Assembly: GCF_026341125.1 (NCBI RefSeq)
Contig: NZ_JAPEOR010000002.1
Coordinates: forward strand, 1,860,001-1,924,000
DNA length: 64,000 bases
Direction of reading: 5' to 3'
Source of the DNA: Streptomyces sp. NBC_01142
Lineage (GTDB): Bacteria > Actinomycetota > Actinomycetes > Streptomycetales > Streptomycetaceae
In this document: positions 1-6,918 of the stretch, in pieces
Layout: each line of letters begins with the position of its first letter
Position numbering within the stretch: the first letter of the stretch is position 1
Made by a program: the position numbers and the translations under genes
Notes under the pieces: generated by a model
Told to the model about the DNA's origin: nothing
What the model saw: the letters and a program-made list of their open reading frames with translations, nothing else
The model's database searches: none

Positions 1-2484
1 CAGCGCCAGCTGTACGTCGAGGACGACCAGGGCGACCATGATGCCGAAGAAGGTGACGACCGAGACGAACGCGGTGACCAGACCCGTCTGCAGGAACGTC
101 GACAGGGCGTCCACGTCCGTCGTCATCCGGGTCATGATCCGGCCGGTCAGCTCACGCTCGTAGTAGTCGAGTCCGAGCCGCTGGAGCTGCGCGAAGATCT
201 TCAGACGCAGGGAGTAGAGGACCCTTTCGCCGGTACGGCCCGTCATCCGGGTCTCGCCGATCTGCGCCACGAACTGCACGGCCACCGTCGCCAGCCCGAG
301 GGCCGAGGCCGCCCACACCGCGCCGAGCGCCAGTTCCGTGACGCCCTCGTCGATGCCGTACCGGATCAGGATCGGAAGCAGCAGACCCATGCCCGCGTCG
401 AGTGCGACCAGCAGAAGGCTGACGAGCAGCGGCAGGCCGAAGCCGCGCAGCAGCCGGCGCAGCCCGTACGCGTCCTCGGAGTGCACGGCCCGTGCCTCGT
501 CGACGTCAGGGGTGCCGTCGGCCGGGGGAAGCGCCTCGACCTGGGCGAGCAGTTCGGGGGTGGCGCCGGGGGCGGCCGACTCCTCGGCGTTCTCCTCGCG
601 CTCCCACAGTCCGGGGGTGATGCCGCGCTCGGCGTCGAACTCGGCGTCGAGCTCGTCCCGTACGGTCTGGTCCTCCGTGCCGTCCCCTTCACGCAGGCCC
701 GCCGGCGGGGTGTGGCCGGGCGAGACGCCGCCCAGCTCGTCCGGGTCGGTCAGCAGCCGCCGGTACAGGGCGGAGCGCCGCTCCAGCTCCTCGTGCGTAC
801 CGATGTCGGCGAGGCGTCCGGCGTCGAGCACGGCGATGCGGTCGGCGAGGCCGAGGGTGGAGCGGCGGTGGGCGATGAGCAGGGTCGTACGCCCGGCCAT
901 GACCTGCCGCAGCGCCTCGTGGATCTCGTGCTCGACGCGCGCGTCGACGGCGGAGGTGGCGTCGTCGAGGAGGAGCAGCCGCGGGTCGGTGAGGATCGCG
1001 CGGGCCAGCGCGATGCGCTGGCGCTGGCCGCCGGAGAGGGTGAGCCCGTGCTCGCCGACCTTGGTGTCGTAGCCGTCCGGCAACTCGGCGATGAAACGAT
1101 CCGCCTGCACGGTGCGCGCCGCGGTCTCGATCTCCTCGTCGGTCGCCTCCGGCCGTCCGTACGCGATGTTCGCGCGCACGGTGTCGGAGAAGAGGAAGCT
1201 GTCCTCCGGGACGAGTCCGATGGCCGCCCGCAGCGAGTCGTAGGTCAGCTCGCGCACATCGTGGCCGCCGACGAGGACCGCGCCGTGCTCCACGTCGTAG
1301 AAGCGGGGAAGCAGCAGCGACACGGTGGACTTGCCGCTGCCGGAGGAGCCGACGACCGCGACGGTCTCGCCGGACCGGATCTCGAGCGAGAAGCCGTCGA
1401 GGACGGGGCGTTCCCGGTCGTACCCGAAGGTGACGTCGTCGAACTCGACGGTGGCGGGCGCGTCCGCCGGGAGCTCCTTCGTACCCTCCCGCAGTGTCGG
1501 CTCGGTGTCGATCAGCTCCAGTACGCGGTCCACGCCGGCCCGCGCCTGCTGCCCCACGGTCAGCACCATGGCCAGCATCCGGACGGGTCCGACGAGCTGC
1601 GCGAGATAGGTGGAGAAGGCGACGAACGTACCGAGGGTGATCTCGCCGCGGGTCGCCAGCCAGCCGCCGAGCGCGAGCATCGCGACCTGCCCGAGGGCGG
1701 GGACGGCCTGGAGGGCGGGGGTGTATTTCGAATTGAGCTTGATGGTGCGCAGCCGGCCCGCGAAGAGCTTGCGGCCGACCTCGCGCAGCTTGCCGGTCTC
1801 CTGCTCCTCCTGCCCGAAGCCCTTGACGACGCGTACGCCGGAGACGGCGCCGTCGACGACGCCCGCGACGGCGGCGGCCTGGCTCTGCGCGTACCAGGTG
1901 GCGGGGTGCAGCCGGGTGCGGCTGCGTTTGGCGATGACCCACAGGGCCGGGGCTACGGCGAGGGCGATCAGGGTCAGCGGCGGCGACAGCCACGCCATGA
2001 TCACCAGGGAGATGACGAAGAGCAGGATGTTCCCGATGGTCATCGGGAGCATGAAGAGCAGGCCCTGGATGAGCTGGAGGTCGCTGGTGGCGCGGCCCAC
2101 GACCTGCCCGGTGGAGAGTTCGTCCTGGCGTCGTCCGTCGAGGCGGGTGATCGTCCGGTACATGTCCGTACGGAGATCGTGCTGGACGTCGAGCGCGAGG
2201 CGGCCACCGTAGTAGCGGCGGATGTAGGTGAGGACGTAGACGGCGAGCGCGGCCGCGATCAGCAGCCCCGTCCAGAGTGCGAGCGGGCGCTTGTCGTCAC
2301 CGATGACGTCGTCGATGACCACCTTGGTGACGAGCGGGACGAGGGCCATGACGGCCATGCCGGCCAGGGAGGAGCCGAGCGCGAGCACCACATTGCGCCG
2401 GTACCGCCAGGCGTAGCCGGACAGGCGCCGTGCCCACCCTCCCCCGGACTCCGTCCGAGGGGACCCCGAGCTCTCGGCCGCCAC
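1..2484 (-). CDS. Fused ABC exporter (TMD-NBD-TMD...), 3' part outside window
   Basis: Membrane ABC exporter, cut by the window edge after 828 codons. Translation from GTG at 2484 (GGGAGG six bases upstream) gives an N-terminal transmembrane domain (about residues 20-330) and a complete nucleotide-binding domain. The Walker A GSSGSGKST lies near residues 377-385, the signature LSGGQRQR near 480, followed by a DDATSAVD Walker B/D-loop with Asp in place of the usual catalytic Glu. After an acidic Pro-rich linker, a second hydrophobic domain starts near residue 670 and is still open at base 1, so this is a tandem half-transporter fusion of the roughly 1,200-residue kind common in Streptomyces. 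The DD replacement suggests that this NBD is the degenerate site of an asymmetric pair. The substrate cannot be told. The gene lies downstream of the beta-lactamase-like gene on the same strand. Confidence 0.9.
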   Translation of the reverse strand, partial: MAAESSGSPRTESGGGWARRLSGYAWRYRRNVVLALGSSLAGMAVMALVPLVTKVVIDDVIGDDKRPLALWTGLLIAAALAVYVLTYIRRYYGGRLALDVQHDLRTDMYRTITRLDGRRQDELSTGQVVGRATSDLQLIQGLLFMLPMTIGNILLFVISLVIMAWLSPPLTLIALAVAPALWVIAKRSRTRLHPATWYAQSQAAAVAGVVDGAVSGVRVVKGFGQEEQETGKLREVGRKLFAGRLRTIKLNSKYTPALQAVPALGQVAMLALGGWLATRGEITLGTFVAFSTYLAQLVGPVRMLAMVLTVGQQARAGVDRVLELIDTEPTLREGTKELPADAPATVEFDDVTFGYDRERPVLDGFSLEIRSGETVAVVGSSGSGKSTVSLLLPRFYDVEHGAVLVGGHDVRELTYDSLRAAIGLVPEDSFLFSDTVRANIAYGRPEATDEEIETAARTVQADRFIAELPDGYDTKVGEHGLTLSGGQRQRIALARAILTDPRLLLLDDATSAVDARVEHEIHEALRQVMAGRTTLLIAHRRSTLGLADRIAVLDAGRLADIGTHEELERRSALYRRLLTDPDELGGVSPGHTPPAGLREGDGTEDQTVRDELDAEFDAERGITPGLWEREENAEESAAPGATPELLAQVEALPPADGTPDVDEARAVHSEDAYGLRRLLRGFGLPLLVSLLLVALDAGMGLLLPILIRYGIDEGVTELALGAVWAASALGLATVAVQFVAQIGETRMTGRTGERVLYSLRLKIFAQLQRLGLDYYERELTGRIMTRMTTDVDALSTFLQTGLVTAFVSVVTFFGIMVALVVLDVQLAL

Positions 2485-2587
2485 GTAGTGCCTCCCGTTT
2501 CTGTTCTGATCTACCGGAAGGCACCAACGCGGCGAGCAGCGGATTTCATCCCGCTGCAACAAACACAGGTCTCAGGTCCTGGGCGGG

Positions 2588-2616
2588 TCCTCCCCCGGTC
2601 CTAGGACTGGGGGACC
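2588..2616. terminator. Hairpin at the end of the beta-lactamase-like gene
   Basis: Near-palindrome CCCCC-GGTCC-tag-GGAC-GGGGG overlapping the stop region of the leftward gene. It could end that transcript before the ABC exporter gene. There is no T-run, so this is a structural guess. Confidence 0.4.
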
Positions 2617-3524
2617 GCCGGGTGCTCCTCTTTCGGGGTGGCGGGCGGCACGAAGGAGGTTTTGGCGGGCGCGGCCGGGTTGAGGTCCTTGTGAATCGCG
2701 CGGGCGACGGCCTGGATGGTGTTGACGCCGTCGTTCATGGTCTTGTTCCCGTGGGTGAGCACGGTGACCCGGTAGTCGTGCTTGGTCCCCGTGAACGCGC
2801 CGATGCTGTGGACGCGCCAGCCGTGGGTGGCGCGCGACAGCCAGCCGTTCTTGACGTGGATCGTCGCGGTGGCGGGGGCGCCTGCCGGGGTGCCCCAGCG
2901 TTGGGAGGAGATGACCTTGCCCATGAGCTTGAGGATGTAGGCGCGGGCGTTGTCGCTCAGCACGGCGTTCTTGGCGGTGATCAGGCCGAGGAGCTTCTGC
3001 TCGTCGCGCACGGTGATCTGCGTGAGCCCCCAGTAGCCGCCGGATCCCGGCACGGTCTGGGTCATGCCGGCGGCCTTGAGGAAGCCCTTGACCTTGGTCG
3101 GGCCGAGCTGCTTCCACAGGGTGCTGGTGGAGGCGTTGTCCGACTTGGTGATCATGGCTGTGGCCAGGTCGGACTCACGCTTGGTCAGCTTGCGGTCGGT
3201 CTTCTTCGCGTCCCAGAGCAGCGCCGCGAGGACGGTCGTCTTGACCACGCTCGCGGAGTCGTACTTCTGATCGCCGCGCAGGGTGCAGGTGGTGTTGGTC
3301 TTCCGGTCGTGGAGACCGACGGCCACGGTGCCCTTGCGGTTCTTGAGCGCTGCGGTGATGTCCTTGGTCAGCCGGTCGGCGAGGCCGGCCTTGGCCGACG
3401 TGCACGTGACCTGCGGTGCGGCGGCCGTGGCGGGCGCGGCACCGACAGCGAGTGGCACGAGCAGCCCGGCGGCGAGGACCGCGGCGGAGGCACGTGTGCG
3501 GCCCGGTATTCGATGGTGAGGCAT
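2601..3524 (-). CDS. Secreted class A beta-lactamase-like serine hydrolase
   Basis: Predicted secreted penicillin-recognising hydrolase of 307 residues. The first 36 residues form a signal peptide (basic start, hydrophobic core, AxA region). The class A motifs are present in order: SVVK (Ser92/Lys95), SDN (128-130) and KNG (225-227, where beta-lactamases usually have KTG). The Lys-Asn-Gly variant and the weak omega-loop region suggest a beta-lactamase-related serine hydrolase rather than a proven resistance enzyme. An ATG 17 codons further upstream (3575) is in frame, but the ATG at 3524 directly precedes the signal peptide and has a GGAAAG-like site, so I prefer it. Both this gene and the exporter gene that follows read leftward. 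Confidence 0.85.
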   Translation of the reverse strand: MPHHRIPGRTRASAAVLAAGLLVPLAVGAAPATAAAPQVTCTSAKAGLADRLTKDITAALKNRKGTVAVGLHDRKTNTTCTLRGDQKYDSASVVKTTVLAALLWDAKKTDRKLTKRESDLATAMITKSDNASTSTLWKQLGPTKVKGFLKAAGMTQTVPGSGGYWGLTQITVRDEQKLLGLITAKNAVLSDNARAYILKLMGKVISSQRWGTPAGAPATATIHVKNGWLSRATHGWRVHSIGAFTGTKHDYRVTVLTHGNKTMNDGVNTIQAVARAIHKDLNPAAPAKTSFVPPATPKEEHPAVPQS

Positions 3525-3641
3525 GGAGGCTTTCCCGTCCCCTGTGGTCTGTGACGGGGTGCGTCGGTAGGGCACCCTGCCACAGATGACTCACCAGTGG
3601 CCAAAAAGTTGTATGTGGGGTACGGCTCAGTGATGCGAATC

Positions 3642-3706
3642 GATCCGGTTCGATGATCCGGTTCGGTGATCCGGTTCGGTCACCCGGTTCGGTGATCCGG
3701 TCAGTG
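3642..3706. repeat. 13-bp tandem repeat, five copies
   Basis: Five head-to-tail copies of a GATCCGGTTCGGT-type unit (3642-3654, 3655-3667, 3668-3680, 3681-3693, 3694-3706). The second and third are identical and the last is degenerate. The array runs into the stop codon (3701-3703) of the detached 3' end of the phytase-like gene. It may be a slippage array grown from the gene end. No spacer structure is present, so it is not a CRISPR. Confidence 0.85.
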
Positions 3707-3742
3707 GTGGGGCAGCCGTACCGTCATCCGGTACAGCCGGGT
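3701..3742 (-). pseudogene. Detached 3' end of the phytase/esterase-like gene
   Basis: Reading leftward, 3742-3704 encodes TRLYRMTVRLPHH followed by TGA at 3701-3703. These codons sit just outside the right end of the IS605-type element. They continue the frame of the secreted phytase-like protein, which now stops at 5648, immediately beyond the other end of the element. Joining the two flanks restores a C-terminus reading ...NQNATRI-TRLYRMTV..., so this is the original tail of that gene. The exact joint is uncertain by a few bases because both flanks share GATC. Confidence 0.75.
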
Positions 3743-3926
3743 GATCTGTTTGACCTCCTCCGATCGCCCTGAAGGGCGTGGATTCTCCGCCTGCGGGTGG
3801 TCACCCGTTTGGGAGACCACCCGCTTCGGGTGGGTTCCTGCTTCCTCCCCACCGGAGTGGGGCTTGTGCGCGCTGCCGGGCTGCTGCCTGGTCTTACATG
3901 CGCTCCGCAGGCGTTTACTCGCGCCG
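3743..3926 (-). ncRNA. Putative reRNA/omega-RNA region downstream of tnpB
   Basis: TnpB proteins are guided by an RNA made from the 3' part of tnpB and the right end of the element, with the guide taken from flanking DNA. Here the 184 bases between the tnpB stop and the right end hold strong hairpins: GCGGGTGGTC...GACCACCCGC around 3795-3826 and the terminal CGCCCT-GA-AGGGCG stem at 3765-3778. A guide would begin near 3742 and match the interrupted gene's own 3' end. The placement comes from known TnpB systems; expression is not shown by the sequence. Confidence 0.45.
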
Positions 3927-5141
3927 TTACCGGCGTGAGGCCCCCAGTCCAGGGGTGGGTGGTTGTGCCGCTGCGAGGATGCGGCGGCCTTCATACTTGA
4001 CGTTCCGTCCGGCGTTCCAGTCCCGGTCGTGCCGGGTTCCGCAGTTGCCGCAGGTCCATTCCCGGATGTGCAGGGGCTTGGGGCCGTCGCGGAATCCGCA
4101 GGCGGAACATATCTGGGAGCTGGGGAAGTCGCGGGCGACCTTGACGAACTTCCGTCCGTGCCGGATCGCCTTGTACTCGCAGAACATCAGGAACTGGGAC
4201 CAGCCCGCGTCGTGCACGCTTTTGGCCAGGCGGCCACGCGCCATTCCACGCACGTTCAGGGTCTCCGCGAAGACAGCTTGGTTTTCGCTCGTCAGCCTGT
4301 GAGACCACTGGTGGTGGAAGTTCCGGCGCGCATCCGCCACCTGGGCGTGAGCGCGGGCGACCTTGATTCGGGCCTTGTCCCGGTTGTTCGACCCCTTCTT
4401 TTTCCGCGACAGTTCCCGCTGCCGCTTCTTCAGCTTCTTCTCCGCCCGCCGCAGGTACTTTGGTGAGGCGATGTGCGAACCGTCCGCGAGGACCGCGAAC
4501 CGGGTCAGGCCCAGGTCGATGCCCTGGTCACAATCAGCTGGCGGAAGGATGTCGGCGGCCGGGTCGGTCTCGACCACGAAGGAGGCCCAGTACCTCCCGG
4601 ATCGGTCCTTGATCAGCGTCACGCTCGACGGGACGGAGGGTAGATCGCGGGTCCACTTGACCCGCACGTCTCCGATTTTCGGCAGCCGGAGCTTGCCATC
4701 ACCGAGGATCTTGAACCGGTCGGAGGCGGTGAATCGGGCGGACTCCCGATTGTCCTTCTTGGACTTGAAGCGCGGCAGGGCAACCTTGGGGCCCTTGCGG
4801 TTGCCGGTCTTGGAGTCCTCATACGCGGCCCACGCCTTGTCCAGGTCCCTCAGCGTCTGCTATAGCACACCGACCGGGGCATCGGACAGCCAGGCCCGCT
4901 CCTGGGTCTTCTTCGCGGTGGTGATCAGTTCCTTGGACAGGTCCGGGTTCTTCGGGACCCGCAGGTAGGGGCCCTCGGCGGTCCGCCGGCGCGGGTTGCC
5001 GAGCAGCTTGTTCGACGCCTTGACCGGCTTGATCCGGGACAGTGCATCGTTCCAGACCACGCGCTTGCACCCGAACACCCGGCGGGCGTTGATCGCCTGA
5101 GCGGGCGTCGGGGAGACGCGGTACTGGTAACGGAGTTGCAT
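3927..5141 (-). pseudogene. tnpB: TnpB RNA-guided nuclease gene with in-frame amber codon
   Basis: The full frame from ATG 5141 to TAA 3927 would encode 404 residues, normal for TnpB, but codon 94 is TAG (4860-4862). The surrounding residues read ...APVGVL-stop-QTLRDLDKAW..., where a Gln is expected, so a single C-to-T change (CAG to TAG) explains it. Everything else looks intact: RuvC acidic residues Asp209 (GIDLGL), Glu293 (AETLN) and Asp374 (HDRDWNA), plus zinc-finger pairs C345/C348 and C364/C367. No frameshift is visible. Either the gene is recently inactivated, or a truncated product from an internal start or readthrough is made. The start is chosen at the ATG in GTGATTGGCATG; the upstream GTG (5150) is equally possible. 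Confidence 0.9.
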
Positions 5142-5167
5142 GCCAATCACCGTACTACAGTTGGGTT

Positions 5168-5584
5168 ATGGCCGAGTATCAGAACATCCGCACTGGCAGA
5201 CACTGCATTTTCCTCATGCACGCCCACTTGGTCTTTGTGACGAAGTACCGGCACCACGTCTTCACCGACCGGCACCTGACCCGCATGGAAGAGATCATGC
5301 GGGCCGTGTGCGCGGACTTCGAGACCGAGCTGACCGAGTTCAACGGCGAGTCCAACCACGTACATCTGCTGGTGAGCTTCCCGCCCAAGGTCGCCGTATC
5401 GAAACTGGTCAACTCCCTCAAGGGCGTCTCCTCCCGCCGACTCCGTCAGGAGTTCCCCGACCTCGTGCAGCACTACTACCGGGCCAACAAACTCTGGTCT
5501 GGCTCCTACTTCGCCGGGTCAGTCGGCGGAGCGCCCCTGGCAATCGTCCGCCGGTACATCGAGAACCAGAACCGTCCGCTGTGA
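5168..5584 (+). CDS. tnpA: IS200/IS605 Y1 transposase TnpA
   Basis: Single-strand HUH/Y1 transposase of 138 residues, full length for the family. The metal-binding His-hydrophobe-His motif is H64-V-H66 (SNHVHLLV) and the catalytic tyrosine is Tyr130 in VRRYIENQ. It nicks and joins the single-stranded element ends at the subterminal hairpins, probably as a dimer. The ATG lies 26 bases from the tnpB start, so both genes share one short divergent promoter region. The frame is unbroken, so the element may still be mobile even though tnpB carries a stop codon. Confidence 0.93.
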   Translation: MAEYQNIRTGRHCIFLMHAHLVFVTKYRHHVFTDRHLTRMEEIMRAVCADFETELTEFNGESNHVHLLVSFPPKVAVSKLVNSLKGVSSRRLRQEFPDLVQHYYRANKLWSGSYFAGSVGGAPLAIVRRYIENQNRPL

Positions 5585-5647
5585 TCTGCGGGTCAGAGCA
5601 GGATTGAGAAGCGATTCCCTACCGGGCTGAAGCCCGGTACCCCCTCG

Positions 5648-6634
5648 CTAGATCCTGGTGGCGTTCTGGTTGTCGTCACTGGCCAGCAGGAGGCGGAGAC
5701 GGCCGCCGGGAGCGTGCGAGGTGACGGCCAGGGCCTCGATGTTGTCGAGCAGCGGATTGGGCTGGGGCTGCTTGGCCGGGGCCCCGAGAGAGGGGCAGTC
5801 GGCGATGTCGGCGAGGAGGGTCTTGCGCACCAGCCGAGAGCTGCCGTCGAGGTACTGGACGGACCCGACATCCGTGGCACGGCGCAGATCGGTGAGATAG
5901 AGCCGCACGGTATTGCCGGTCCCGGCCGTGAACCCGCGCTCGAGAACGAGGAGCCGCCCGTCGCCGGTGGCAGTGGCCTCGCTGATCCCGAGCCCGGTGT
6001 CGGCGCGGTAGCCGTACTGCGCGGAGAGCCGGAAGTCGTGGGCGGGCCCGTACCGCCGCCAGGTCTGCAGCCGCACGATCCCGGCACCGTCACCGGCGAG
6101 CGCCCCCTCCATGGCGGCGACGAGGGTCCGCCCGCCGGGCTGCAGGGTCAGCCCTTCGAAGGTCAGGTTCCGACCGGCGCGCCCGCCGGGGGCGACCCGC
6201 AGCACCGGAGGCACAGGCAGGCTGCCGAGCAACGTCCCGTCGGAGGCGTAACGGCGTACGGAGGGCTCGCTCTCGGAACTGACCAGCCGGCTGCCGTCCC
6301 GCTCGACGACGAGCCCCTCGGAGTCCAGCTGGGCACCGCTCTCGTCGGCGAGGGGCACTACGGTGCGCGGCGCATACGTCTGCGCGTCCAGCGTGAACAA
6401 CGCCGAACGATCGGAGAGCGCGGCGACCCGGCCATGGCGGTCGACGGCGAGAGCGGAGAGGTTCCCGACGAAGGTGCCCTGGAACTCGGTCTTGTCGAGC
6501 ACGTCGGAGTAGCCGTCGACGGCCACGCGGGACGAGCAGGCACGAGGGCCGGCCGCCGCGGGCCCGACGGCGGTCAGGCACGTGACGACGGCCAGCCCGG
6601 CGGTGACGGAGGCGAGTACGTTTCGCAGGCGCAT
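5648..6634 (-). CDS. Secreted phytase/esterase-like protein, C-terminus lost to IS insertion
   Basis: Secreted protein of the family annotated as 'esterase-like activity of phytase' (a beta-propeller-like fold). The N-terminal 28 residues form a signal peptide ending in GPAAAG. The body has repeated propeller-like strands (GNLSALAVDRHGRVAALSDR, DSEGLVVERDGSRL, FEGLTLQPGGRTLVAAMEG) and ends DDNQNATRI. The TAG stop at 5648-5650 lies at the left end of the IS605-type element. The natural tail of 13 residues is found 1.9 kb away at 3742-3704. Only about 4 percent of the protein is lost, and whether it still folds is unknown. The substrate is not predictable. Confidence 0.85.
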   Translation of the reverse strand: MRLRNVLASVTAGLAVVTCLTAVGPAAAGPRACSSRVAVDGYSDVLDKTEFQGTFVGNLSALAVDRHGRVAALSDRSALFTLDAQTYAPRTVVPLADESGAQLDSEGLVVERDGSRLVSSESEPSVRRYASDGTLLGSLPVPPVLRVAPGGRAGRNLTFEGLTLQPGGRTLVAAMEGALAGDGAGIVRLQTWRRYGPAHDFRLSAQYGYRADTGLGISEATATGDGRLLVLERGFTAGTGNTVRLYLTDLRRATDVGSVQYLDGSSRLVRKTLLADIADCPSLGAPAKQPQPNPLLDNIEALAVTSHAPGGRLRLLLASDDNQNATRI

Positions 6635-6918
6635 GGCGTCACGTTAGGACGCCATGGGTTGAGCCCGGGCCGACTTCACGTGAACGATCGACCGGCTCCC
6701 TCCGGAGATCTTCGGTTCCACCGGCCGAAGCCCTGAACCACGTCGCAGTCGGTCCGTGCCTGCGTTCTCATCCACACCGGTCTGCACATCATCTCCTCAC
6801 ACAGCCACTGCGAGCGCTACCGTTCACTTCGCGCACACCGAGTGCGCACGACGTTACAGATCGACATGCTGCGGCTGCCCGGGCATGCCCGGACGCGGCT
6901 GAGCGTCTGGGGGACTGC
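6635..6918. other. Intergenic region between divergent genes
   Basis: 284 bases separating the leftward phytase-like gene from the rightward TerD-nuclease gene. It should hold both promoters. I see no clear operator, repeat or small gene. Confidence 0.5.

Larger units (their letters stand above)
3743..5650 (-). mobile_element. IS200/IS605-family element with divergent tnpA and tnpB
   Basis: About 1.9 kb. It has a Y1 transposase gene (tnpA, rightward) divergent from tnpB (leftward), the layout of IS605. It lacks inverted terminal repeats and target duplications, as expected for this family, but has subterminal hairpins: CGCCCTGAAGGGCG at 3765-3778 on the tnpB side (right end) and TACCGGGCTGAAGCCCGGTA at 5620-5639 on the tnpA side (left end). 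On the leftward strand the right end reads GGCG-ATCGGAGGAGGTCAAA, which resembles right ends of actinobacterial relatives. The flanks are two parts of one gene, which fixes both ends to within about ten bases. Confidence 0.85.

Noticed and set aside
481..2604. A 707-residue open frame on the plus strand opposite the ABC exporter
   Set aside because: The minus strand carries an exporter with perfect ABC motifs; the plus frame has repeat-like Asp/Gly/Arg composition typical of an antisense shadow in high-GC DNA.
3642..3706. Possible CRISPR array
   Set aside because: The 13-bp units are contiguous, without spacers, and no cas genes are near.
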